Positions 11,391 to 22,740 of a stretch of 64,000 nucleotides of DNA are shown one piece after another (the stretch's first letter is position 1; every line of letters starts with the position of its first letter). Position numbers and translations under genes: made by a program. This DNA is from Castor canadensis (taxonomy: Eukaryota > Chordata > Mammalia > Rodentia > Castoridae): positions 79,673,501-79,737,500 of the forward strand of contig NC_133386.1 of assembly GCF_047511655.1 (NCBI RefSeq). Direction: 5' to 3'. The notes under the pieces are model-generated. The model saw nothing but the letters and a program-made list of their open reading frames with translations, was not told where the DNA came from and did not search any database.

Positions 11391-12339
11391 TCCTTCCTCA
11401 ATTTAGCAGAGGAGATTTGGATCTTTGAACTAGATATAGTCAAGTCTATAGATTGCTGCAAAGTTGGAGGAGAAGCAGTGGCCAATTTCTGCCCAGGTGT
11501 CCCTGGACTTGCTGAGTTGTCCTTAAAACTTAGTTTAGAAGCCCAAAGGGACTAATAAGAAGGTCAATTCCAAGTTATGAGGAAAACTGGGAGAAGTCAA
11601 AATAATTGAACAATACACTAATTCCCTTAGTATAAAGTTATGTTTGAGTTTAGTTTAGGAATCCTAATGGGCTTGTTAGTTTAGAACTGGATTTACAAAA
11701 CACACATAAGTAAGTTCTCCACAGTTTGATATTTGCATGGCCAAAGGGCCTTTGCTTTACAGGCTCTCAAGCTGTATTTTGCCTCATGTTTTGAAGGTGG
11801 ATTACATCTATAGGTATATTGACAGAGCTCTTGCTATATCATCTGACCATTAGGTGTGACTGCATTAAAGAATAAAGAACTATAAAATGAAATGTCTCTG
11901 CTAATCATCCTGAGGTACAGAGTTTGCAGACTGTCCTTTTTCTGAACAATAATGACCTTGCATTATGCAAACATTACAACAGAAAAAAAATTAATGTGGA
12001 AAGAAAAATCATTTATTCCTTATCAATGCTCTCTTTCTTTTCTCTGGGCCACTGGTCCCTTCTAGGAAGCAGATAGCTTCTTAATAGGCTTAATAAAGAG
12101 ATAGCTTCCTTCAATTATTTAATAGGCTCAGCTTTTCAAAAAGCTCATTTTTTCCTATATTTTGAAATATTACATTCTTTGTTGCCGTGACGTTCATTTA
12201 TATTCTTCTATAGATGGACCTCACATTTTATAGTACATTGTGACACAGATCCATGTATATTGAAACTGTGTCCTTATTTTACATGGTTTCATGAATCTGA
12301 GATTTGATTTGACTTAAGACTTTTATCCTTCACTGGGAA
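11391..12339. other. Unassigned sequence
   Basis: No gene or named repeat is evident. Two partly similar stretches ('tttagaagcccaaagggact' near 11534 and 'tttaggaatcctaatgggct' near 11652) hint at an unidentified repeated unit, but the match is short. Confidence 0.3.
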
Positions 12340-13365
12340 AATTGTTTTCAACAAACACGAAGTCCCTCATCTTTTCATTTCTAAGCCAACCCATGCTTGC
12401 ATCCATCCACCATAGAGGAGTGCTCCTCTCCTCCCAGTATCATCTGCCTTCTGCATTCTTTCCTAGGAGAAGAGCTTGCATTTCAAAATATCCTTTTTCT
12501 AAATGCAATCAGTCACCCACTACTTCTTTATCCCCTCTGCCTGAACTTAGTAGGGCTTTACTCTCTCAGTTTTAAAATACTACTCTCTCTTGCTTTCTTT
12601 CCTTCTTTGGTCCATTCTTATTTATTTTGTAGTTTTCTTTGTTGGCTTTTTCTATGACTCCCTAATTTGGTAGTTCAGAGTTTGGTCCCAGGCTGTCATT
12701 TTTTCCATCTCTCACTTTTGTCCTGAGTGATCTCATCCTTTCACAGTCGTGTGCTCACTCCTGCTGATGACTCCCACATTTCCATGGGAGTCTTCCACAT
12801 TGCTTCTGAGCTCCTGCTTTCATGTCCAGATGTCTTCCTGAGATCTCCCCTTGGATGAAGGTCAGGTTCTCCAACTTAACAGATCCCAAATGGGATTTTC
12901 ACCTTCCATGTCCACTTTTCAAACTCCTTTTCTCTGTTCATGTAAAAAGCATCATACTTCATCGTATTGCTCAAGACAAAAATATGGGAGTCCTTCCTTT
13001 CTGATAAACTAAATGTTGGAAACATTAGGAAGCCTTTCAATATTTATTTGGAAATAATATCTAGCATTGTCTTCTTTATCTCAGGACCACTGCCACGTCT
13101 CTGTATTTATTCTTGTGACTCACAACAATCCCCACAGTTGCTGCTATTTATTCTTCAGAGAGCAGCCACAGAGATCTTAGCAGTGATAATTTGATTATCC
13201 TCTTCCCTTGATTTAAATTCTACAATAATTCCCCTTATATTACCTATAAAGTTCAACATTTCTTCCATGATCTAGAATGCCCTTAATTACCATGCTTAGT
13301 CTCCTAACCTTATCTCTTTTCACTTTTTTTCCTTTCCTTGCTTTGCTCTAATATCACTGGTAGTT
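12340..13365 (+). mobile_element. LINE-2 (RT C-terminus to 3' region)
   Basis: The plus strand carries the end of the LINE-2 reverse transcriptase: one frame reads ISPWMKVRFSNLTDPKWDF at about 12841, then a decayed version of the 'KNLGVI' motif (QDKNMGVLPF near 12975). The typical 3' blocks follow: 'gcagccacagagatctt', 'aattctacaataattcccc' and 'tttcttccatgatctagaat'. All frames are broken. Confidence 0.7.
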
Positions 13366-13369
13366 TGTA

Positions 13370-13475
13370 GAAGAAAAGAAGGAAGGAAGGGGTAGAGGGA
13401 TGGAGGAAGGAAAGAAGGAAAGAAGAAGGAAGGAAGGAAGGAAGGAAGGAAGGAAGGAAAGAAGGAAGGAAGGAA
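13370..13475 (+). repeat. (GGAA)n microsatellite
   Basis: Interrupted tandem ggaa/gaaa units cover about 105 bp, with the purest run near 13424-13460. It lies directly beyond the LINE-2 3' region and is likely length-variable. Confidence 0.95.
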
Positions 13476-13725
13476 ATTCTAGAGCCGCAGCTGACACATA
13501 GAGCTGCTTCTTATGTTTTCTTAATATATACATTAGTTCCTAGTTTCTTGTCTCTTTTAAAACTGTGCTCAGATTCTTTTGGTTTTACTTGTTAGTATTA
13601 AGAGTGTCCAAAGGTAGTCATAGAGATGATTGTGCTTTTTGTCTTTAAAAATGGTTAGACATTGTCTTGACAATTTTTGGAGGGATGGTTGTCCTTAGGC
13701 AGATTTTAATGCTATTATATTTTAG

Positions 13726-14230
13726 TAGTTGTTACAGAAAAAAATATTTAATCATGGTAAGGCAAACTTTATTCAAGATTACTGTGATAGGCATAGGGAT
13801 AACACCAACAGGATTCTGCAGTTGGGGAGCAATTGGAGTCAACTTCAATCATGCACAAGTGGGAATTTATAGCCAAGGAACAGGGTTGGAACCAATGGAC
13901 AGAAAATGACTAAGAGAAAGCTTCAGAGGTAAGGAGGATTCTGGCTAAAGTGACCTGACAGGATTCTTACTGAAAGACTAGGATGCTCAGATATTGCTTG
14001 GGGTAGGAGCGGAGGGTAAGGAAACTGATAAGATATCAAGGTGATCAGATACAAAGGACTGAGGTTCTTACTAAACTCATTGAACAGGTTTATTGCTAAA
14101 ACTGGAGAGAAGGTTCAGGAACCTCACTAATTTTTGATTAAGCAGAGAATCTTTGTCAAAACCTGAAGGTATTTTAAGATAGACTCTTGTTTTTGTCATC
14201 ATGGACAAGACTCTTGTTTCTTTCTTAGGA
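13726..14230. other. Unassigned; possible LTR-derived sequence
   Basis: The stretch near 13760, 'ggcaaactttattcaagatt', resembles the start of some LTRs, and there are no long frames. I cannot name a family. A 80-codon chance frame at 13667 shows no domain. Confidence 0.25.
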
Positions 14231-14378
14231 TTTCTTTGTTTTTTTTTTTTTTTTTTACCTAGTTCTTTCCTTCTTAGGGATTTTTAAATATCTAGCCTAA
14301 TAATTATATGGAAGGTTAAGATTTCTTTTGTGTATAATTCTTCGGTGCCACCAAAGAAAATGGCTAAATTAAGAAACT

Positions 14379-14725
14379 ACTGGACAAGTCAGATGCCTGT
14401 GGCTCATGCCTATAATGTAGCTACTTGGGAGGCTGAGATCTGGATGATCAAGGTTCCATGCCAGCCTAGGCATAAAAGTTTGTGAGACCCTGTCTCAAGG
14501 GAAAAAAATTGGGTATTGTAGTGTGTACTTCTCATCCCGGCAATGGCAGCAAACTAAAATAGGTGGATCATGATCCAGGCTGGCCTGGACAAAAAGTGAG
14601 ACCTTATCTCCAAAATAACCACAGCAAAAAAGGGCTGGACATGTGGCTCGAGCAGTAGAGCACCTGCTTAGCAAGTGCAAAGCCCTGAGTTCAAACCTTA
14701 GTATCTCCAAAAGCAAAACAAAACA
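14379..14725 (+). mobile_element. Composite SINE: two 7SL-like units plus ID-like unit
   Basis: The first 7SL/B1-like monomer (about 14379-14505) has 'tgtggctcatgcctataatg' and ends 'gaccctgtctcaagg'. A second 7SL-like monomer (about 14512-14628) ends 'gagaccttatctccaaaata'. An ID-like tRNA unit follows (about 14632-14710) with 'gtagagcacctgcttagcaa' and 'ccctgagttcaaacc', then an (AAAAC)n tail. The same three-part order recurs at 55933 and 57740, so it is a real composite family and not chance adjacency. Confidence 0.85.
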
Positions 14726-15460
14726 AAAACACAAACAGGAAATTACTTGACAGTATTGTATTCAAAACAGATCATTTAATTACTTAGGAAGATCATGTTA
14801 TTTGAGTTACTTTTATAGTTGTTCAAAATGTCAGGTTTTCAGGAATTATGGAAAGCTAAAGAAGAGGTATTATTCATCCACACCTGAACAGATCTTTTGT
14901 CCCCAAGGTGAAGTTATGCCTTTCTGAGGCTAAATTTAGTTTAAGGATGAGTGAAACACTAGTTGTAGTAAACAAGATGATATAACTTCTGATACAGTTT
15001 CTCCCATATTGGTGGTGTCAGCATGAATACAAAAGTGAAGATATGGCAATATCTGGCTAGAAAATCTAAATAAAAATTTCACACTGCTTTCAGGAGCAAT
15101 AGAGACAAAGCACAGTGTGTTAAGGTTTGCTACATCCATCTTTTCCAGGGGTGGGGAGCAGGGTACTTGACTTTTGAGAAGTTGTTACAAATTCAGCTGA
15201 ATAAATGGGAACCATCATGTAATGTTTACAGCAGGCAATGGGGATGGTCTGTGTGTGTACACATGTGCTGTCTCTACTCAACAATGCTCAACTCATGAAA
15301 CACAGAATAAAACAACATGGAAAGTAAGTTTAAAAACAGAGTTTTGCAAGGAAACTTGCTATGCATAAATAATACTAATGAAATTCTCACAAGTAAGAGA
15401 GCTTATGGTGCTAAAAATTCAAACCTTGTGATGAAACCAAATAGTTGCACTAGTGACTAT
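14726..15460. other. Unassigned sequence left of full-length L1
   Basis: No gene or named repeat is evident. A 69-codon frame from 15317 runs into the L1 5' UTR and is not a gene. Confidence 0.35.
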
Positions 15461-15473
15461 AAAGCTCAAGTGA
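15461..15473. repeat. 13-bp TSD of full-length L1 (left)
   Basis: The bases aaagctcaagtga are repeated exactly at 22371-22383, just after the poly-A tail. Confidence 0.95.
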
Positions 15474-16874
15474 GGAGAGATTCCAAGATGGCAGCTAGAG
15501 GGAGGAAGAGAAAGCATGCTTCCTAAAGTAAAATCCTGGAGAGATGCTAGAGATACACCTTACAGGAAAAACCACCAAGAAGAGGCAAAACTTTGACTCC
15601 TCAGACTCCTCCACAACCCCAGCCTGTGAATAGCATCCCCACTCTTTGGTAAACGGAGAAAACAGGAGGGTTCCCATGCCTTCAGACACCAGGTCCTACA
15701 GGCTCAAGAGATGCAGACCACCAGGTGAGCTAAGTAGCACATGGTACTCCCACAAACGACCCTGGGCCAGATCAGCATAGCCCCCCTGGACAGACTGACC
15801 CCCACCCAGGGAAAAAAGAGAAAAAAAAAACTAAATTGAATAATAAAAAACAACAACAAAAAAAGACATGTAACAAGGAGGGTGGGGCACCCTGAGTGCT
15901 GAAGTGGAGGGAGGGGAAATCCCTCATGGAACTGTAAATAAACAAGCCAGCTGGAGAACGCAGGAGTGGGGGCACCCGCCCAGCAACCAGGAGTGGGAAA
16001 GCTTGTAAAAGTGGCAGTGGGAGGAAAACTCCACTGGAGAGAGGGGAAGGGCCACTTCCCATGTGAGCTGTAAATAAACAAGCCGGCCTGAGAAAGTGGA
16101 TGTAGCGCCACCTCCCTCAGTGTGCTTGGAGAGGGGAAAGCTTGTAGCAGTGGTGTTCATGCACAGGAGAACTCTAAATAAACAAAGCCTGTGGGGCTAG
16201 GTGAGTGTTAAGCTCACTCCTGAGATCTGCAATCAATAAAGCCTCCAGCAACAGCAGGATGACAGTAGCAGGCAGCCAAGCCACAGCCTCAGATAGCCAT
16301 TCACAAAGATGTCTCCAGACCTTTATTTTTTTCTGTTTTCCTTTTCTCTTCCTTTGATGAGACAAAGACTGAACTACAACCTTATGCTGAAAGACTTACT
16401 GAAACTGTACTGCATTTGAACTTGGGATATTTTGTTGTGTTTTTTTGTTTGTTTGGTTTGGTTTGGGTTTTTTTCCCATTTGATGAGACAATGACAGAAC
16501 TATTTCTGAGACAGCATCTAAAGGATTGGAGGCTGAGGGACTAACACCAAAATTATTAAGACTGAAACCTTATTGCATTTGAACTTGGGGATTTTTTAAA
16601 TCCTGTCCCTGTCTCTCTAATGCCTGTTTAGCTTACTGTTGATTAGTACACTATCTCTTCCTGTTTATTTCTTCAACACTGGTTTTTTTTTTTGTTATTT
16701 TTTGTTTGTTTTGTTTTTTTACTTGCTTGTTTATTTGTTTTTCCCTTTTTCTTTACCTTCTTTGCTTTCCCTCCCCTCTCACCCTTCCATTCGAGATATC
16801 ACCATTGTTATTATTACAAGCTAGAAAATACTTAGTTGCACAAAGTAAAAGGACAGTAACAATAGCAAGGGCAA
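15474..16874 (+). promoter_or_regulatory. L1 5' UTR / internal promoter region with imperfect tandem repeats
   Basis: The GC-richer 1.4-kb leader precedes ORF1. Around 15900-16190 it has imperfect tandem units, with 'ctgtaaataaacaagcc' at 15932, again at 16068, and a variant at 16172. The block 'gggaaagcttgta' also occurs twice, at about 15996 and 16134. The unit length is near 136 bp, the next spacing about 104 bp. A CAAGATGGC site lies at the very start. Promoter activity is inferred from position only. Confidence 0.7.
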
Positions 16875-18077
16875 TGATGGGAAGATGGAAAAAAGAGGGA
16901 AACCAGTTTCCCCCCAGTAATAAATTAGTACAGGAACCAGAAGGAAATGAAGAAAACAGATACTTATATCAAAACTCCAACAAAAAGAAGATAAACTATG
17001 CGAGCCAACCCAATTAAGCCAACAAGAACAACCAGAAAGAAGAAATCCTGCAAGTAACCAATGAGAATTTTATAGAGATGATACTGGATATGATCAACCA
17101 AAATGTAGAGGAGACACTCAAGAAATTACAAGACAACAAAAATAGAGAATTTGGGAAAGCACAAGAACAAATAAAAGAAACTATAGAAGCACTGTATAAA
17201 CACCAAAGTGAAACAAAGAACATGATAAATAAAGAGATAAATGAGCTCAGGATGAAAATAGACAATATTAAAGAGGAAGAGACTCAGGATATGGAAAACC
17301 TCAGAAAAAGAAAATGAAACAGAAATGAAAGACAAAATGGAAGGCCAATCCAGCAGAATAGAATAAGCAGAAGACCGAATTTCAGAACTAGAAGATGAAA
17401 TGGTAATTAAAGGAAAAACCAAGGAAGGATTAGTTAAGCAGCTTAAGACCTGTGAAAAGAAAATGCAAGAACTCACTGACTCCATCAAAAGACCAAACCT
17501 GAGAATCATGGGCATTGAAGAAGTAGAAGAGGTGCAAGCAAAGGTAATGTGTAATATATTCAACAAAATAATTACAGAAAATTTCCCAAATCTAGAGAAA
17601 ACTATGCCCATATAGATACAGAAAGCCTCCAGAAGACCAAACAGACCTGACCAAAATACAACTACCCCACAGCATATTATCATTAAAACAACTAGTACAG
17701 AGACTCAAGAAATAATATTGAAGGCTGTAAGAGAGAAAAAACAAATAACATACAAAGGTAAACCCATCAAAATCACAGCAGACTTCTCAACAGAAACATT
17801 AAAAGCAAAAAGAGCTTGGGATGAGGTCTTCTGGGCACTGAATGAAAATAACTTCAATCCTAGGATACTCTACCCAGCAAAACTATCATTCAAAATACAT
17901 GGAGCAATAAAAGTCTTCCATGATAAGCAGAAACTAAAACAATATGTGACCACAAAGCCACCACTACAAAAGATTCTTCAAGAGATTCTGCACACAGAAA
18001 GTGAAACCCAGCATAACCATGAAAGGGCAGGCAACACCAAACTACAGGAAAAGAAAAAGCAAGAAAGTAGAGAGTAA
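16875..18077 (+). pseudogene. L1 ORF1 (RNA-binding chaperone) pseudogene
   Basis: The normal ORF1 product is a trimeric RNA-binding protein needed for L1 mobility. Here an N-terminal part is followed by a coiled-coil-like stretch around 17078-17310, rich in E, K, I and L (for example QNVEETLKKLQDN). The C-terminal domain at about 17620-18077 includes ITADFSTETLKAKRAWDEV and YPAKLSFKIHGAIKVF, typical of the L1 ORF1 C-terminal domain. Breaks are a stop at 17015-17017, a stop at 17315-17317, a frameshift between about 17318 and 17400, and a stop at 17613-17615. The last 154 codons remain open. Confidence 0.85.
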
Positions 18078-18127
18078 CCTAGATTTAGGTACACACAATC
18101 AAACCTTCAAACAACTAAGACAACTAA

Positions 18128-21100
18128 ATGACAGGAATTACCACATACTTATCAGTACTAACACTTAATGTTAATGGACTTAATTCACCCTCAAAAGGCA
18201 TCGTTTGACAAAATGGATTAAAAAGGAAGACCCAACAATTTGTTGCTTACAGGAGACCCAGCTCACTGAGAGAAATAAGCATAAGCTTAGGATGAAAGCC
18301 TGGAAGAAGATTTACCAAGCCAATGGCCCCCCAAAACAGGCTCAGTAGCAATACTTATCTCTGACAAAGTAGACTTCAAACCTACATTGATCAAATGAGA
18401 TAAAGAAAGACATTCCATACTAACAAAAAGGGAAATAGACCAAAAGGAAATAACAATTATCAACCTATATGCACCCAATGTCAACGCACCCAATTTCATC
18501 AAACATACCCTGAAGAACCTAAAAGCATATATTAACTCCAACAATAGAGGTCATGGGAGACTTTAACATCCTATTATCATCAATAGATAGGTCATCCAAA
18601 CAAAAAATCAATAAAGAAATCCTATATCTAAAATATACAATAGATCAAATGGACCAAGTTGATGTCTACAGAAATTTTATCCAACTTCTACACAATATGC
18701 ATTCTTCTCAGAAGCCCATGGAAACTTCTCCAAAATAGGTCATATCTTAGGGCACAAAGCAAGCCTCAGCAAATATAAGAAAACAAAATTATACCATGCT
18801 TTCTATAAGATCACAATGCAATAAAACTAGAACTCAACAACAAAAATAAGACAAAAACATGCAAACAGCTGGAAAGTGAATAACTCATTGCTTAATGAAC
18901 AATGGGTTATTGATGAAATAAAAGAGGAAATTAAAAAGTTCCTGAAAGTCAATGAAAATGAAAACACAACCTACCGGAACCTATGGGACACAGCAAAGGG
19001 AGTCCTGAGAGGAAAGTTTATAGCTATGAGTGCATATATTAAAAAGACTGAAAGACCTCAAATCAATCACTTAACGCTACATCTCAAACTCCTAGAGAAA
19101 CAAGAACAAGCAAACAAATAGAAAGAGAGAAATAATAAAAATAAGAGCTGAAATCAATGAATAGAAAACAAAACAAAAAAAAAACCATACAAAGAATTAG
19201 TGAAACAAAAAGCTGGTTCTTGGAAAAAATAAATAAGATTGATAGGCCCCTGGAAAACCTGACTACAATGAGGAGAGGAAAAACCCAAATTGGTAAAATC
19301 AGGAATGCAAAAGGGTAGATAACAACAAACACCATGGAAGTCTAAGAAATCATCAGAGACTATTTTGAGAACCTATATTCAAATAAATGTGAAAATCTTA
19401 AAGAAATGGACAGATTTTAGATACTTATGATCACCCAAAACTGAACCAAGAGGACATTAATCACCTGAATAGATCTATAACACAAAATGAAATTGAAGCA
19501 GCAATCAAGAGTCTCCTCAAAAAGAAAAGTCCAGGACTTGATGGATTCTCTGCAAAATTCTATCAGACCTTTAAAGAAGAACTGATACCAACCCTCCTTA
19601 AACTGTTCCACGAAATAAAAGGGAAGGAAAACTGCCTAACACATTTTATGAAGCCAGTATTACACTTATCCCCAAATCAGACAAAGACAGCTCCAAAAAG
19701 GAGAACTATATGCCAATCTCCTTAATGAACACTCAAAAATCCTCAAAAAAATAATGGTAAACCAAATTCAACAACACATCAAAAAGATAATTCACCATGA
19801 CCAAGTAGGCTTCATCCCACGAATGCAGGGGTGGTTCAACAGACAAAAATCAATAAATGTAATAAACCACAGTAACAGAAGAAAAGAAAAAAACCATTTG
19901 ATCATCTCAATAGATGCAGAAAAAGCCTTTGATAAGATCCAACACCATTTCATGATAAAAGCTCTAAGAAAACTAGGAATAGAAGGAAAATACCTCAACA
20001 TTATAAAAGCTGTATATGACAAACCTACAGACAGCATTACACTTAATGGTGGAAAAATGAAACCATTCCCTCTGAAATCAGGAACAAGACAAGGGTGTCC
20101 ACTATCTCCACTCCTATTCAACATAGTACTGGAATTCCTAGCCAGAGCATTTAGTCAAGAAGAAGGAATAAAAGGAATACAAATAGGTAAAGAAACTGTG
20201 AAAATATTCCTATTTGCAGATGATATGATCCTATACCTTAAAACCCAAAAAACTCAACTCAAAAGCTCCTAGACACCATCAATAGCTATAGCAAGGTAGC
20301 AGGATATAAAATCAACATAGAAAAATCATTAGCATTTAATGAACAAACTGAGAAAGAACATATGAATACAATTCCATTTACAATAGCCTCAAAAAAAAAA
20401 TCAAATACCTAAGTGTAAATTTAACAAGGGATGTGAACCGTCTCTACAAGGAAAACTATAAATCTCTTAAGAAAGAGACTGAGGAAGACTATAGAAAGTG
20501 GAGAGATTTCCCATGTTCATGGATTGGTAGAATCAACAGAGTAAAAATGTCTATACTCCCAAAAGTAATCTACATGTTTAATGCAATTCCCATCAAAATC
20601 CCAATGACATTCATCAAAGAGATTGAAAAATCAACCGTTAAATTTATATGGAAACACAAGAGGCCATGAATAGCCAAGGCAATACTCAGTAAAAAGAACA
20701 ATGCTGGAGGTATCACAATACCTATATTTACAAAGCAATAGCAATAAAAACAAAATGGTACTGGCACAAAAACAGACCTGAAGACCAGTGGAACAGAATA
20801 GAGGAGCTAGATATGAAGCCATACAACTATAACCAACTTACCTTTGTTTGACAAAGGTGCTAAAATATACAATGGAGGATAGACACCCTCTTCAACAAAA
20901 ACTGTTGGGAAAACTGGTTAGCATTATGCAAGATCTGAAACTAGATCCATGTTTATCATCCTATACCAATATTAATTCAAAATGGATCAAAGATCTTAAT
21001 ATCAGACCGCAAACTCTAAAGTTGGTACAGGAAAGAGTAGGAAATACCTTGGAATTAATAGGTATAGGCAAGAACTTTCTCAATGGAACCCCAGCAGCTC

Positions 21101-21923
21101 AGCAACTAAGAGATAGCATAGATAAATGGGACTTCATAAAACTAAAAAGCTTCTGCTCAACAATAGAAATGGTCTCTAAACTGAAGAGACCACCCAGAGT
21201 GGGAGAAATATTTGCCAGCTACACATCAGACAAATGATTAATAACCAGAATATATAGGGAACTCAAAAAACTAAATTCTCCCAAAATTAGTAAACCAATA
21301 AAGGAAGGCAAGTGAACTAAACAGAACTTTCTCAAAAGAAGAAATTCAAATAGCCAAAAAACACAAGAAAAAATGCTTACCATCCCTAGCAATAAAGGAA
21401 ATGCAAATTAAAACCACACTAAGATTCCACCTCACCCCTGTTAGTATAAGAATAGCCATCATTAGCAACACCACCAACAACAGGTGTTGGCAAGGTTGTG
21501 GGGAAAAAGGAACCCTCTTACACTGCTGATGGGAATGTAAACTAGTACAACACTCTGGAAAAAAAAAATTGGAGGCTTCTTAAAAATCTAAACATAGATC
21601 TACCATATTGTCCAGCAATACCACTCTTGGGGATATACCCAAAAGAATGTGACACAGGTTACTCCAGAGACACCTGCACACCCATGTTTATTGCAGCACT
21701 ATTCACAATAGCCAAGTTATGGAAACAGCCAAGAAACCCCACTACTGATGAGTGGATTAAGAAAATGTGATATTTATACACAATGGAATTTTATTCAGCC
21801 ATGAAGAATGAAATATTATCATTCGCAGGTAAATGGATGGAGCTGGAGAACATCATTCTGAGTGAGGTTAGCCTGGCCCAAAAGACCAAAAATAGTATGT
21901 TCTCCCTCATATTAGAACATTAG
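18128..21923 (+). pseudogene. L1 ORF2 (endonuclease and reverse transcriptase) pseudogene
   Basis: The frame starts at ATG 18128 with MTGITTYLSVLTLNVNGLN, the usual L1 endonuclease start. It ends FSLILEH-stop at 21921-21923, a span of about 1265 codons, close to normal. Endonuclease pieces include GDFNILLSSIDRSS near 18556. The RT region at 19754-20272 is the best preserved part, with [30 protein letters not shown] and an intact FADD motif near 20213-20224. Several stops and frameshifts break the frame elsewhere, for example in the endonuclease segment after about 18200 and after 20272. Confidence 0.9.
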
Positions 21924-22296
21924 CTCAAGGGCAAAGACAACAAGGGGATTGGACTTCTATCACATGATAAAGCGAGAGCACACAAGGAAGGTATGAGGAT
22001 AGGTAAAACACCCAAAAAACTAGATAGCATTTGTTGCCCTCAACGCAGCGAAACTAAAGCAGATACTTTAAAGCAACTTAGGTCAATAGGAGAAGGGGAC
22101 CAGGAACTAGAGAAAAGGAAAGTTCAAGAAGAAGCTAGCACACATGTACAGGAAAGCAATGTGAGTCAACTCCCTGTATAGCTATCCTTATCTCAACCAG
22201 CAAAACCCCTTGGTCCTTCCTGTTATTGCTTATACTCTCTCTTCAACAAAATTAGAGAAAAGGGCAAAATAACCCTGCCTGGTAGTGAGTGGTTAA

Positions 22297-22327
22297 GGGG
22301 TAAGGGAAGGGGGTGGGGAAGGGGGGA
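22297..22327 (+). other. G-rich tract in L1 3' UTR (G-quadruplex-capable)
   Basis: At least four runs of three or more G within about 30 bp precede the L1 tail. A similar tract lies in the 3' UTRs at 30473-30530 and 33207-33238. G-rich polypurine tracts are a known feature of mammalian L1 3' UTRs. Folding is inferred, not shown. Confidence 0.7.
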
Positions 22328-22370
22328 GAAATGACCCAAACATTGTATGCACATATGAATATAAAAAAAA

Positions 22371-22383
22371 AAAGCTCAAGTGA
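22371..22383. repeat. 13-bp TSD of full-length L1 (right)
   Basis: Exact copy of 15461-15473, aaagctcaagtga, joined to the poly-A tail. Confidence 0.95.
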
Positions 22384-22614
22384 TGCTGTGTTCAATCTTT
22401 TCCAAGTGTGAGCTTGCTCACAGTCATACATGCAGGGAAACTTGATCGTCTTTGGCAGCAGCTATATTGATTGCCATTGGGGCTGCGTATGTTGAAATTT
22501 TCTTTATGTCAAGCTACCATTTATATGTCTAACTCTATAGTTTCCATCAATCTCTACCCTTTGGGAGCACAAAGAAAACTTTTATTTCTGTTTGTATGAC
22601 AGCTGGCCATTCAA

Positions 22615-22740
22615 TTGGTCATTCATTCATTCATTCATTAAACAGACCTTTATTGAATAACAACCACATGCAGGTACTAGGAACTCAAAGCTGAAAAATA
22701 CGAACCCATGTTCTCAGTTATGTTACAGTCTATTATATTA
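22615..22740 (-). mobile_element. LINE-2 3'-end fragment with (CATT)n
   Basis: A short cattcattcattcatta run is followed by 'cctttattgaataacaacca' and 'catgcaggtactaggaact', the reversed LINE-2 3' terminus. CATT-type repeats commonly end LINE-2 copies. Confidence 0.55.

Larger units (their letters stand above)
15474..22370 (+). mobile_element. Structurally full-length, inactivated LINE-1 (about 6.9 kb)
   Basis: The copy has every L1 part in order: 5' UTR (15474-16874), ORF1 remnant (16875-18077), a 50-bp inter-ORF gap, ORF2 remnant (18128-21923), 3' UTR with a G-rich purine tract, and a poly-A tail. It starts 'ggagagattccaagatggc', where CAAGATGGC is the YY1-type site known at the start of primate L1. 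A perfect 13-bp TSD brackets it, so it was a complete retrotransposition event. Both frames now carry several stops and frameshifts, so it is not autonomous. Confidence 0.95.

Noticed and set aside
13667..13909. 80-codon plus-strand frame with Gly-rich end
   Set aside because: Lies in a probable old LTR-like segment, no start context and no known domain.
15704..16160. Overlapping minus-strand frames of 78-135 codons
   Set aside because: They are antisense to the GC-rich L1 5' UTR and have no recognisable domain.
17126..17683. 185-codon minus-strand frame
   Set aside because: Antisense of L1 ORF1; the hydrophobic look comes from reversing Lys/Glu-rich codons.
19792..20124. 110-codon minus-strand frame
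   Set aside because: Antisense shadow of the L1 reverse transcriptase region.
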